Origin: an uncultured beta proteobacterium
GTDB lineage: Bacteria; Pseudomonadota; Gammaproteobacteria; Burkholderiales; Burkholderiaceae_C
DNA: 64,000 nucleotides
Assembly (NCBI GenBank): GCA_903838565.1
Contig: CAILZB010000112.1
Coordinates: 1 to 64,000 of the forward strand
Direction of reading: 5' to 3'
Numbering within the stretch: position 1 is the first letter of the stretch; every line of letters starts with the position of its first letter. This document shows, in pieces, positions 48,045 through 56,215 of this stretch. Under the pieces are notes generated by a model. That model was not told the DNA's origin, did not search any database, and saw nothing but the letters and a program-made list of their open reading frames with translations. A program made the position numbers and the translations under genes.

Positions 48045-48383
48045 ATGACACGACTTCAGACCGCCATTCTCTCCCTTCTCCTGTCATCTGCCGTGATCGG
48101 CAGCCGCGCCCTGGCCGCCGAAGCGGAGCTGACGCTGGTCATCAAAGACCACCGGTTTGAACCACCGGAGATCAAAGTCCCCGCCGGACAGCGCGTCCGT
48201 CTGATCGTCCACAACCAGGACGCGACGCCCGAGGAATTTGAAAGCCATGACCTCAATCGAGAAAAAGTGATTCCCGCGGGCGCGAAGGTCACGATCTACA
48301 TCGGTCCGCTCAAGGCGGGCCGCTATGGCTTTTACGGCGAATACAACGAAGCCTCCGCCAAAGGCACCGTGATCGCTGAGTGA
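48045..48383 (+). CDS. exported cupredoxin-like protein of the iron-uptake locus
   Basis: 112 residues: signal peptide (ends ALAAEA, near residue 25) and a single cupredoxin-type beta domain (ELTLVIKDHRFEPPEIKVPAGQRVRLIVHNQDATPEEFESHDL, split across strands; end GRYGFYGEYNEASAKGTVI). The FESHDLNREKVIPAG stretch matches the EfeO-type cupredoxin fold, which lacks the usual Cys copper ligand. These proteins are thought to bind iron or copper in the periplasm and hand it to the permease. It is the first gene downstream of the Fur-box promoter. Confidence 0.82.
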   Translation: MTRLQTAILSLLLSSAVIGSRALAAEAELTLVIKDHRFEPPEIKVPAGQRVRLIVHNQDATPEEFESHDLNREKVIPAGAKVTIYIGPLKAGRYGFYGEYNEASAKGTVIAE

Positions 48384-48412
48384 TCCCCTGAAATCAAGCT
48401 GATTGGAAGTCC

Positions 48413-49234
48413 ATGTTCGCTGTTGCCATCATCGTTTTTCGTGAATCGCTGGAAGCGGCCTTGTTCGTCGGCATCATTGCCGCCGCAACCCGGGGTCTGC
48501 TTGGGCGCAGTCGCTACCTTGCGGCGGGCATTGCCGCAGGTCTGGCCGGCGCCTTCGCGCTGGCACTGGGTGCCGAGCGCATCAGCGCGTTGGCCGACGG
48601 CGTTGGCCAGGACCTGCTGAACGCCGCCATCCTGTCGATTGCTCTCGTCATGCTGACTTGGCACTGCGTCTGGGTGTCCAACCACGGCCAGCAAACCGCC
48701 ATGGACGCCCGGGCCCTGGGCACATCGTTTGTGAGCGGCCAGAAAAAGCCGTGGGCGCTGCTGGTCGTGGTGGCTTTGGCGGTGTTGCGCGAAGGCGCGG
48801 AAACCGTGCTGTTCGTCGTGGGCTACGCCAGGGGTTCGGGGCAGTCCGGAATGATGGCAGGCGCAATGGCCGGCTTGCTGGGCGGAATAGCCGTGGGCCT
48901 GCTGCTCTACATTGGGCTGTCGCGCGTGCCGGTGAAGCGGATGTTCGCCGTGACCAACGCCCTGATCCTGCTGCTCGCAGCATCCATTGCAAGCCAGTTG
49001 GCGCGCGCCCTGTCGCAAGCTGGTCTGATCAATGCATGGGGGCAGGCGCTGTGGGATACCTCGGACTGGCTGCGCGTGGATTCTCCGGTTGGCACGCTGG
49101 CCCACGCCTTGGCGGGCTATGAGACGCAGCCGACCGGACTGCAGCTCACGTTCTATCTGGCGGCCTTGCTTGGCATCCTGGGCGCGACGCGCTGGGTGAA
49201 AGCCGGACAAACCCGTGCGCGGCCGCGCGGCTAG
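48413..49234 (+). CDS. FTR1-family iron permease
   Basis: A 273-residue inner-membrane protein with seven predicted helices. The two iron-translocation motifs R-E-x2-E are FRESLEAALFVG (near 9-14) and LREGAETVLFVVGY (near 126-131). FTR1/EfeU permeases import ferric iron, normally after oxidation by a multicopper oxidase or EfeB; no such oxidase is adjacent here. It is 29 bases after the cupredoxin gene and sits in the same Fur-box unit. A short spacer separates it from the next exported protein. Confidence 0.92.
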   Translation: MFAVAIIVFRESLEAALFVGIIAAATRGLLGRSRYLAAGIAAGLAGAFALALGAERISALADGVGQDLLNAAILSIALVMLTWHCVWVSNHGQQTAMDARALGTSFVSGQKKPWALLVVVALAVLREGAETVLFVVGYARGSGQSGMMAGAMAGLLGGIAVGLLLYIGLSRVPVKRMFAVTNALILLLAASIASQLARALSQAGLINAWGQALWDTSDWLRVDSPVGTLAHALAGYETQPTGLQLTFYLAALLGILGATRWVKAGQTRARPRG

Positions 49235-49288
49235 ACGGTGCCTTCCAGCCCTCTTCGTTTCACATTCGCCCACGGGAGTATTTCCACC

Positions 49289-50044
49289 ATGCATACCGCC
49301 ATGAAAGCGGGGGCAGGCACTTTGCTGGCCCTCTGCACCTGTCTGATTTTCGCCAGCGCCGCTCATGCCGACGCCAATGACTACGTGCACAGCCCCATCG
49401 TCGAAGAGGGGGAACGGGAGATCGACTTCAAACTGGGGACGAACGCGCTGCGCGATGGCAGTCGTGCAAGTGCGGCGTCCGTGGGCTTGGGTTTCGGCAT
49501 GAACTCCTGGTGGTCAACCGAGGTCTATCTGAAGTCCACCCGCCAGACCCCAGAGGGCTGGCGGCTCGATGCGCTCGAATGGGAGAACTTGCTCCAGTTG
49601 ACCGAGACCGGAAAGTACCCCATCGACGTGGGTTGGCTGGTCGAGCTTGAACATCCGCAGGATCGCTCTGAAGGGTGGGAGCTCAACTTTGGACCCTTGC
49701 TTCAAGCGGAGCTCACGCCCAAGGTGGTGGCGAACCTGAATTTGCTGTTCACCCGAAATTACCGAGCCACCGCGGCCGCGCCCGTGAGCCTGAACTACCA
49801 GTGGCAACTCAGGTATCGCTGGATGTCTGAGCTGGAGTTGGGTGCGCAGGGCTTCGGCAGTCTGGGCCCTTGGCGCGACTGGCTTGGCGCTGACCAGCAG
49901 CAGCACAAGGCCGGTCCAGCCGTTTTCGGAAAGCTTCGCCTCGATGCGCATCACGGCATCCACTACAACGCCGCCTGGCTGCTGGCGAACAACGCGAACA
50001 CGCCGCGCAATACGTTGCGCCTGCAGCTGGAGTACGAATATTGA
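49289..50044 (+). CDS. exported protein, probable outer-membrane beta-barrel, in iron locus
   Basis: 251 residues. ATG at 49289 with GGGAG upstream; the frame extends earlier. Signal peptide ends SAAHA (near 28). The mature part shows repeated amphipathic strands (WWSTEVYLKSTR, VGWLVELEHP, GWELNFGPLLQAELTPK, LNYQWQLRYRWMSELELGA) and ends with an aromatic residue in LQLEYEY, a typical barrel end. No family name recognised. Position after FTR1 under the same promoter suggests a role in iron or metal entry or in sensing; this is inference. Confidence 0.7.
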   Translation: MHTAMKAGAGTLLALCTCLIFASAAHADANDYVHSPIVEEGEREIDFKLGTNALRDGSRASAASVGLGFGMNSWWSTEVYLKSTRQTPEGWRLDALEWENLLQLTETGKYPIDVGWLVELEHPQDRSEGWELNFGPLLQAELTPKVVANLNLLFTRNYRATAAAPVSLNYQWQLRYRWMSELELGAQGFGSLGPWRDWLGADQQQHKAGPAVFGKLRLDAHHGIHYNAAWLLANNANTPRNTLRLQLEYEY

Positions 50045-50146
50045 AAATCAGAACGCGCACCGCACCGTCAGCGAGCGCCGCAGGAACCCGCGAAGCACCG
50101 CTTCGGCGTCAGTTATAGTCCTGAAAACTCATGAATGGAAGTGATG

Positions 50147-50518
50147 ATGGACGCTCAGGCATCGACGCAGATTTCAGCGAGCCTAAAAGCCGCGCGCTAC
50201 CTGTACAGGTCGGAAAGATTCGTCAGAAAAGCCTTGTGCTTCGGCGTCGCCATTCCGCTGGTGCTGCTGCTCCTGCTGGGAAAGCTGCTGTTTCCCGGCA
50301 ATGACGCACTCGGCTACCTGATGATTCCCCTGCTGCCCTTCATCGCCTTGGCGTTCGGCTTGCATTTGCTGCTGGTGGTGGCGACATGGCCACTGATGCT
50401 TTCCCCCTCGGTGCGGCAGGACCCGGAGATTTCGACCACGTCGCTGCAGAATACCCTGGGAAGAATGCACAGCGTGATTCTGGTCGCGCTGCTTGCCGCT
50501 TCGGCAGTCTTTTCCTGA
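50147..50518 (+). CDS. small membrane protein, hypothetical
   Basis: About 123 residues with three predicted hydrophobic segments: GVAIPLVLLLLLGKLLFPG, GYLMIPLLPFIALAFGLHLLLVVATW and VILVALLAASAVF. ATG at 50147 lies 5 bases after GGAAG; earlier ATGs exist at 50135 and 50144. No family was recognised. It may be a final gene of the iron locus or independent. Confidence 0.55.
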   Translation: MDAQASTQISASLKAARYLYRSERFVRKALCFGVAIPLVLLLLLGKLLFPGNDALGYLMIPLLPFIALAFGLHLLLVVATWPLMLSPSVRQDPEISTTSLQNTLGRMHSVILVALLAASAVFS

Positions 50519-50572
50519 ACCTCCTGCAGCCGCACAGTCCCTGACAGGGAAGCGGCCTTCGGTTGCACTCCC

Positions 50573-50779
50573 TCACATTTGAAACAGGGTTTTGAACACC
50601 TGCTCGCAGGGTCCCATGCAAGAATCGGCGCGAGCGGATACAGGAACGGGTGGTCCTGATTGAAGCCATTCGCGGCGCGCCGGTGACACCCGACAGGCGC
50701 GCAAATCATTGAGTTCATGGCGGATGGGGCACTCTTTGCAGTGCCCGGTCTCAGCTTTTTCTCCGGGAATCTGCAGCAT
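50573..50779 (-). CDS. possible small cysteine-rich protein
   Basis: 68 residues on the minus strand with five Cys, arranged as HCKECPIRH, LRACRV and SCMGPCEQVF. No family was recognised. It starts two bases from the candidate GTG start of the apbE gene on the other strand. Codon third positions are less G/C-rich than in the neighbours. It may be a genuine small metal-binding protein or an accident; the 50519-50780 stretch holds nothing else visible. Confidence 0.35.
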   Translation of the reverse strand: MLQIPGEKAETGHCKECPIRHELNDLRACRVSPARREWLQSGPPVPVSARADSCMGPCEQVFKTLFQM

Positions 50780-50780
50780 C

Positions 50781-51767
50781 GTGTTCGGCCCTTCAAGTCA
50801 GACGTTTCCCTCCAGCACCCGTGCGTCCGCGCAGAACGGCGGCTGGACGCGGCGTGAAGAAGCCATCATGGGAACGGCCATCACGGTCGAACTCTGGAGC
50901 GACGATCGCTCCAAAGGCGAATCTGCGATCGACGCGGTGATGGCCGAGATGCACCGCATCGACCGCGCCATGAGTCCGCACAAGCCGGACTCCGAGCTCT
51001 CGCGCATCAACCGCGATGCGGCGTCAGGACCCGTGCCGCTCACGCCCGAGATGACGCGCCTGCTGGTCCGCGCCAAGCAGTTTTCACAGATCAGCGCAGG
51101 CGCATTCGACATCACCTACGCGGCGGTGGGCCGGCTCTACGACTACCGCCTGGGGATTCGCCCCGACGCGGCGCAGCTGCAAGCCGCGCGTGCCGCCGTC
51201 GGCGATCGTTACCTGATGCTGGATGCGCGCGCGCGCACCGTGCGCTTCGCCCGACCGGGCATGTGCATCGACCTGGGTGGTTTTGCCAAGGGCCACGCGG
51301 TGGACAACGCGACCGCCATCCTGCGCCAGCTCGGCATTCAGCACGCGATGGTGAGCGCCGGTGGCGACTCGCGCGTGATCGGCGACCGGCGCGGTCGCCC
51401 CTGGACCATAGGCATACGCGATCCGCGCCGCCCCGGCGAGATGGTGGCAGTGCTGCCGCTGCAGGACACCTCGATCTCGACCTCGGGCGACTACGAGCGC
51501 TATTTCGACGCCGACGGCCAGCGCTTCCACCACCTGATCGACCCGGCGAGCGGGCGCTCGCCCGCCGGCGTTCGCAGCGTGAGCATCCTCGCCGACGATG
51601 GCCTGACCTGCGAAGCCCTGTCCAAGGCGGTGTTCATCCTGGGCGTGAACAAGGGCATGCGCCTGATCGATGCGCAGACCAACGTGGACGCGGTGGTGGT
51701 GGATGCGCAAGGCGCGCTGCACTATTCGTCCGGCCTCATGGCCCCCAGCGCCAACGCGCGCCATTGA
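50781..51767 (+). CDS. apbE: FAD:protein FMN transferase (ApbE family)
   Basis: About 328 residues if the GTG at 50781 is used; the start is uncertain (ATG at 50868 begins MGTAITVELW, the conserved core, and the frame opens at 50709). It transfers FMN from FAD to a Thr or Ser of target proteins outside the cytoplasm. Core motifs are IDLGGFAKGHAVD, MVSAGGDSRVIG, STSGDYERYF and HHLIDPASGRSP with the metal-binding Asp. An N-terminal signal or lipobox, usual for ApbE, is not visible, which is odd for an enzyme expected in the periplasm. It begins a long redox/envelope gene run. Confidence 0.85.
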   Translation: MFGPSSQTFPSSTRASAQNGGWTRREEAIMGTAITVELWSDDRSKGESAIDAVMAEMHRIDRAMSPHKPDSELSRINRDAASGPVPLTPEMTRLLVRAKQFSQISAGAFDITYAAVGRLYDYRLGIRPDAAQLQAARAAVGDRYLMLDARARTVRFARPGMCIDLGGFAKGHAVDNATAILRQLGIQHAMVSAGGDSRVIGDRRGRPWTIGIRDPRRPGEMVAVLPLQDTSISTSGDYERYFDADGQRFHHLIDPASGRSPAGVRSVSILADDGLTCEALSKAVFILGVNKGMRLIDAQTNVDAVVVDAQGALHYSSGLMAPSANARH

Positions 51768-51810
51768 AGCCGCGCGGATGCGATCCCGTTCCCCCTTTCA
51801 GGAGACAGCC

Positions 51811-54798
51811 ATGGCCAAGCCTTTGACCCTCGCCCGTTGGGCTGCCGTAAGCGCGCTCTGGGCCGCCCTGGCCGCCTGCACCGGAGCGGCCAGCGACTCG
51901 GCCACCGGTGCCATCCAGGGCGACGTGCCCATCGCCTACGCCATGCGCGCCAACACCATCCGCGCCAACCCCACCAACGGCGCACCCAGCGCACCAGGTG
52001 GTGACCTCATCGTTCGCGCCAAGGCCTCGCCCAGTGCGGCCGAGCACAACCTCACGGCGCAGTTCACGCAAGGTCTTGGCGACGTATCGGGCCCGGACGT
52101 GTCCTACGACGGCAAGAAGATCATCTTCGCGATGAACTGCCCGGCGTCGAACACCGCCACCACGGGCGGCCAGCCGGCGTGCACGGGGCGTTGGAACATC
52201 TGGGAATACGACATGAGCGTGGGCGGCCTCACCGGCGGAACCTTTCGCCGGCTCACCAGTTCCAACGGCTCCGACGACGTCGATCCGAGCTACCTTCCCG
52301 GGGGCGCGGGCGTGGTCTTCACCTCCAACCGTCAGACCGCCTCCAGCGTGAACCAGGCGCTGGGCCACAGCTACTATGCGCTGGACGAATACGAGCGCGA
52401 GCGCGTCTTCAACCTGCACACCATGGCCACCGACGGCAGCCAGGTCCAGCAGATCTCCGTGAACCAGAGCCACGACCGCAGCCCGGTGGTGCGGCCCAAC
52501 GGCGACATCATGTTCTCGCGCTGGGACCACGTGGGCGGGCGCAACCACTTCAAGATCTTCACCGTGCGGCCCGACGGCACGAACCTGTTCGTGCTCTACG
52601 GCGCGCACAGCGACGGCAACAGCTTCCTGCACCCGCGCGACATGGACCCCGCCGGCAAGTACAAGGGATTTCTCTCGACCGATCTGATGCCGCTGTCGCG
52701 CACCCACGAGGGCGGCGCGCTGATGTTCATCGACGCGGCCAACTACTCGGAACAGAACACGCCGGTGAACCCGGGCGTTCCCGCTCTGGGCGGACAGCAG
52801 CAGGCGATGACCCAGGCGCTGAACTACGACCGCGGGCTGTCGCCGTTCGGACGCGTCACCACGCCCTACCCGCTGTGGGACGGCAGCAACCGCATCCTGC
52901 TCGGCTACACGCCCTGCGAAGTCAGCCGCGCCGGCGTGGTCGTGGCCTGCGCCACCCTCACCGCCGCCGAGATCACGCGCCTGAGCGACTCGAATCGGCT
53001 GGTGGATGCCGCCCAGGCCGACACGCTGCAGGACAACGTGGCTCCGACCTACGCCATCTACATGTTCGACCCGGCACAACAGACGATGCTGAACATCGCA
53101 GCCCCCCCGGCCGGCTTCATGTACACGCATCCGGTGGCGCTGATGGCGCGCGCCGAGCCCAGCGCCTTCAGCCCGACGCTGCCCGATCCGGCGCTGGCGG
53201 CCAAGGGACTGGGGCTGCTCGAGGTGCGCAGCGTGTACGACACCGACGGGCTGGGCCGCATGGGCGACGCGGTGCTGAGTGCAGCCGACCTGGCGCCCGG
53301 CTGCAGCAGCGCGATTGCCAAGACCACGCCCACCGATGCGCTGGACACGCGGGCGCAGGTGGCCGACCTGCTGCGCATCAAGGACCCGGCGAACGCGGCC
53401 TACGGCTGTGCCCCGGCGCGCTTCATACGGGTGGTGCGGGCCATCGCGCCGCCGACGGGCATGACCGGCACCCGCGGCGCCATCGGCAACACCGATTTTG
53501 AAATGCAGCAGATCCTGGGCTACGCGCCGATCGAACCCGACGGCTCGTTCAAGCTCACGCTGCCGGCCGACACGCCAATCGCGCTGGCCGTGATCGACGC
53601 CCAGGGTCGGGCGTTTCAAACCCACACCAACTGGATCCAGGTGCGCCCGGGCGAGCACCGCACCTGCGACGGCTGCCACAGCCCGCGCCGCGGCGGCGCG
53701 CTGAATTCCGGCACCGTGGTGAACACCCAGCCGGCGGCACTGCTGGCGGCGATGGCCGGTGCGCACCAGGCCGGCGAAACCATGGCCGCAACGCGCACCC
53801 GGCTCGACCCCACCGCCTTGCTCATCGCGCCGGACCTGCTGTTCACCGACGTCTGGGCCGACACCCGCCAGGCCGGCGTCGCAGCCCGCGCGCCGATCGC
53901 GCTTCGCTACAGCGGCAACCTCATCCCCGCCGACGATCTGGCCACGCCGGCGCCGGTGAACGGCATCATCAACTACCCGGATCACATCCAGCCGCTGTGG
54001 ACGCGCAACCGCGGCCTCGCCACCTGCACCGCCTGCCACACCGACCCGGACAAGCTCGATCTGAGCGGCACCACCTCCGGCACCGGCCGCGTCAATTCAT
54101 ACGAGAAGTTGACGATAGGCAACCCGCTGCTGGATCCGAAGACCGGCTTGCCGCTGACCACGGTCAAGGACGGCGTGCTGGTGATCCAGCGCGGCCCGGC
54201 GCGGGTGGACACCATGGCCAGCGAAGGCGACGCATTGGGGCTGGCGCGCAAGAGCCGTCTGATCGAAATCCTTGCAGGCCAGAACCTGATGTCCGCCGCC
54301 GACGCGCAGGCCGCCTATCCCAGCCCAGGCGCCTCGGCACCCGACCACGCGCAGCTGCTCAACGCCGCCGAGAAGCGGCTGCTGGCCGAGTGGGTCGACA
54401 CCGGCAGCAAGTACTACAACGACCCCTTCGCTGCGGGCAACGGCATGAGGACCATCACCGGCCTGAGCCAGGGCGCGTTCACGGCGCAGGTGTTCCCGAT
54501 ACTGCGCGCCAGCTGCGCGGCCTCGTGTCACCAGGCCACGGGCAGCAGCAACTCGCCCGTCCCGCCCGGCACCTCCTTCACCAACAACCATTTCGTGCTG
54601 ACCGGAGACCCGGTGGGCGACTACAACGTGACGCTGACGATGATCAACAACGCCTGCGTGCCGGCGTCCAACTACCTGCTGAGCAAGCCCTCGACCGTGC
54701 CGCACCCGGCCAACGCCGCAGGCAACGCCCCCGCCGTGCTGCCCGCGGGCAGCGCCAACTACAACACCATCGCCGCCTGGATCGCCACCGGATGCTGA
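51811..54798 (+). CDS. haem-motif lipoprotein, PD40/hydrazine-synthase-alpha-like
   Basis: A 995-residue lipoprotein from an ATG with AGGAG upstream. The signal is followed by lipobox LAAC. The N-terminal half shows PD40/WD-like strand repeats (VSYDGKKIIFAMN, DDVDPSYLPGGAGVVFTSNRQ, RSPVVRPNGDIMFSRWDH), resembling the alpha subunit of hydrazine synthase and its many uncharacterised relatives. Haem-binding motifs are CDGCH at 619-623 and CTACH at 739-743. A third, CAASCH, with three spacing residues, is at 902-907. No Cys beside these pairs is conserved for electron exit. A c-type cytochrome in the outer membrane or periplasm is inferred. No anammox context is present, so hydrazine synthesis is not claimed. 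Confidence 0.75.
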   Translation: MAKPLTLARWAAVSALWAALAACTGAASDSATGAIQGDVPIAYAMRANTIRANPTNGAPSAPGGDLIVRAKASPSAAEHNLTAQFTQGLGDVSGPDVSYDGKKIIFAMNCPASNTATTGGQPACTGRWNIWEYDMSVGGLTGGTFRRLTSSNGSDDVDPSYLPGGAGVVFTSNRQTASSVNQALGHSYYALDEYERERVFNLHTMATDGSQVQQISVNQSHDRSPVVRPNGDIMFSRWDHVGGRNHFKIFTVRPDGTNLFVLYGAHSDGNSFLHPRDMDPAGKYKGFLSTDLMPLSRTHEGGALMFIDAANYSEQNTPVNPGVPALGGQQQAMTQALNYDRGLSPFGRVTTPYPLWDGSNRILLGYTPCEVSRAGVVVACATLTAAEITRLSDSNRLVDAAQADTLQDNVAPTYAIYMFDPAQQTMLNIAAPPAGFMYTHPVALMARAEPSAFSPTLPDPALAAKGLGLLEVRSVYDTDGLGRMGDAVLSAADLAPGCSSAIAKTTPTDALDTRAQVADLLRIKDPANAAYGCAPARFIRVVRAIAPPTGMTGTRGAIGNTDFEMQQILGYAPIEPDGSFKLTLPADTPIALAVIDAQGRAFQTHTNWIQVRPGEHRTCDGCHSPRRGGALNSGTVVNTQPAALLAAMAGAHQAGETMAATRTRLDPTALLIAPDLLFTDVWADTRQAGVAARAPIALRYSGNLIPADDLATPAPVNGIINYPDHIQPLWTRNRGLATCTACHTDPDKLDLSGTTSGTGRVNSYEKLTIGNPLLDPKTGLPLTTVKDGVLVIQRGPARVDTMASEGDALGLARKSRLIEILAGQNLMSAADAQAAYPSPGASAPDHAQLLNAAEKRLLAEWVDTGSKYYNDPFAAGNGMRTITGLSQGAFTAQVFPILRASCAASCHQATGSSNSPVPPGTSFTNNHFVLTGDPVGDYNVTLTMINNACVPASNYLLSKPSTVPHPANAAGNAPAVLPAGSANYNTIAAWIATGC

Positions 54799-55406
54799 AC
54801 CGAATGAACTGCTTGCGCCTGAGCCTGTCGGCCGTACTGATCGCCGCGCTGTCGGCCTGCGGCGGCGGCTCGAATCCGCTGGGCAACCCGGCGCTGGTGA
54901 AGAACCCGGCGCTCAGCGGCGGACAAAACCTCTCGTTTGTGTATTTCCAGAAATGCATCAACCCGATCTTTCTGACGCTGCTGCCCACGCCCGGCAGCGC
55001 CACCGGCGCGACCAACAGTTGCGCCAGCACCGGCTGCCACAACTCTCTCACCGGCGCCGGCGGCGCCTTTCGCATCGTGCCCGGCGCGCAGCCAGTGGAC
55101 CTGAGCCTGGCCTCGAACACGCCCGACGTGATCCGCACCAGCGACATGTACAAGAACTTCTACACCGCCCAGAGCGAGACCGTGCTCGGCGACATAGCGC
55201 AAAGCCGATTGTTGAACAAGCCTTTGCTCCAGGGTGTGCTGCATGGCGGTGGCCTGATCTTCGCCGGCGCCACCGACCCGAACGTGCTGCTGCTCCAGTA
55301 CTGGATTTCGCACCCGATGCCCGCCGGACAGGACGAGTTCAGCAGCGCGGCCAACGCCATGTTCACGCCAACCGATTCGGTCACTGGAACCTGCAACACG
55401 CTATGA
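54792..55406 (+). CDS. lipoprotein with CX4CH motif and ApbE-target-like GAT sequence
   Basis: 204 residues. Lipobox LSAC at about residue 23, then a Gly/Asn-rich linker. QKCINPIF begins a domain similar in style to the C-terminal unit of the upstream lipoprotein. CASTGCH at 77-83 is a CX4CH variant of a haem-binding site. It is immediately preceded by GSATGATNS (68-76), which fits the TGAT-type flavinylation site used by ApbE (consensus known from NqrC and similar proteins), with Thr74 as the candidate. The start overlaps the previous stop by 7 bases. Function unknown; haem and flavin attachment are both hypotheses. Confidence 0.65.
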   Translation: MLNRMNCLRLSLSAVLIAALSACGGGSNPLGNPALVKNPALSGGQNLSFVYFQKCINPIFLTLLPTPGSATGATNSCASTGCHNSLTGAGGAFRIVPGAQPVDLSLASNTPDVIRTSDMYKNFYTAQSETVLGDIAQSRLLNKPLLQGVLHGGGLIFAGATDPNVLLLQYWISHPMPAGQDEFSSAANAMFTPTDSVTGTCNTL

Positions 55407-56206
55407 GGCCCATCAACATGAAACGCCATCGCGGTATGGCCGCACTACGCAGCGCCATCGCCAGCCTGTTCGCTGTCGCCGCCCTGCTGTCGCTGAGCAG
55501 CTCGCTGGCGCACGCCGCAGACGACGCGTCCCAGGTGACCGAGCGCCTGCAGATCACCGACCCCTATGTCGAGCTGCGCACCGGCCCGGGCCGCGGCTTT
55601 CCGGTGTTCTTTGTGGAGCCGCGCGCGCGCTGGATCGCGATCGAGCTGCGCCACACCGACTGGTACCGGGTTCGCACCGATGGCGGGCAGGTGGGCTGGG
55701 TGCAGCGCGAGCAGTTGCGCAGCACGCTCGCCGCGGCAGGTGAAGTCCAGCCGTTTCGCGACCTGGTGCTGGACGATTATCTGAGCCGGCGCGCGCAGCT
55801 CGGTGTGGCCTGGGGGCGTTTCAATTCAGAGCCCATGCTCAAGATGTGGGGCAGCTATCGACTTTCGGAAACGCTCACCCTCGAGGGAACGCTGGGCCAG
55901 GTGCAAGGGGCTTTCGCCGGCACCAATCTGTGGCACGTGAACCTCGTGTCCGACCCCTGGTCGGACCGACGCTTCTCGCCTTTCTTCAGCATCGGCGTGG
56001 GCAAGCTGAAAAACTTCCCCAACGCCAGCCTGGTGGGCGCAAACCTGAGCAGCGCGAACCTGGCCAACGCCAGCCTGGGCGCGCGCTACTACCTGAGCGA
56101 GCGCTTCGTGCTGCGCGCCGACTACACGCTGTACACCGTTTCGGTCTCCGACACCCGCACCTCGACGTTCCGCGCGCCGACCGCGGGCCTATCGTTTTTC
56201 TTCTGA
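55403..56206 (+). CDS. SH3-domain protein with outer-membrane barrel-like C-terminus
   Basis: 267 residues, or 262 from the ATG at 55418, which has GAGG upstream; the ATG at 55403 overlaps the previous stop (ATGA). Signal peptide ends LAHA. Residues ~40-105 form an SH3_3-like domain (VELRTGPGRGFPVFF, WYRVRTDGGQVGWVQREQL), usually a peptidoglycan-binding or scaffold unit. The C-terminal ~150 residues have alternating strands and end with LSFFF, the aromatic terminus of an outer-membrane barrel. It probably joins peptidoglycan to the outer membrane. Confidence 0.72.
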   Translation: MRPINMKRHRGMAALRSAIASLFAVAALLSLSSSLAHAADDASQVTERLQITDPYVELRTGPGRGFPVFFVEPRARWIAIELRHTDWYRVRTDGGQVGWVQREQLRSTLAAAGEVQPFRDLVLDDYLSRRAQLGVAWGRFNSEPMLKMWGSYRLSETLTLEGTLGQVQGAFAGTNLWHVNLVSDPWSDRRFSPFFSIGVGKLKNFPNASLVGANLSSANLANASLGARYYLSERFVLRADYTLYTVSVSDTRTSTFRAPTAGLSFFF

Positions 56207-56215
56207 CGCACCACC

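Noticed and set aside
51736..54039. 767-codon minus-strand frame opposite the large lipoprotein
   Set aside because: Shadow of the PD40 lipoprotein gene; no ribosome binding site and no protein-like composition.
51811..54798. Naming the large lipoprotein as hydrazine synthase
   Set aside because: Only the repeat architecture and haem-type motifs are shared; other hydrazine synthase subunits are absent and the organism is not an anammox bacterium.
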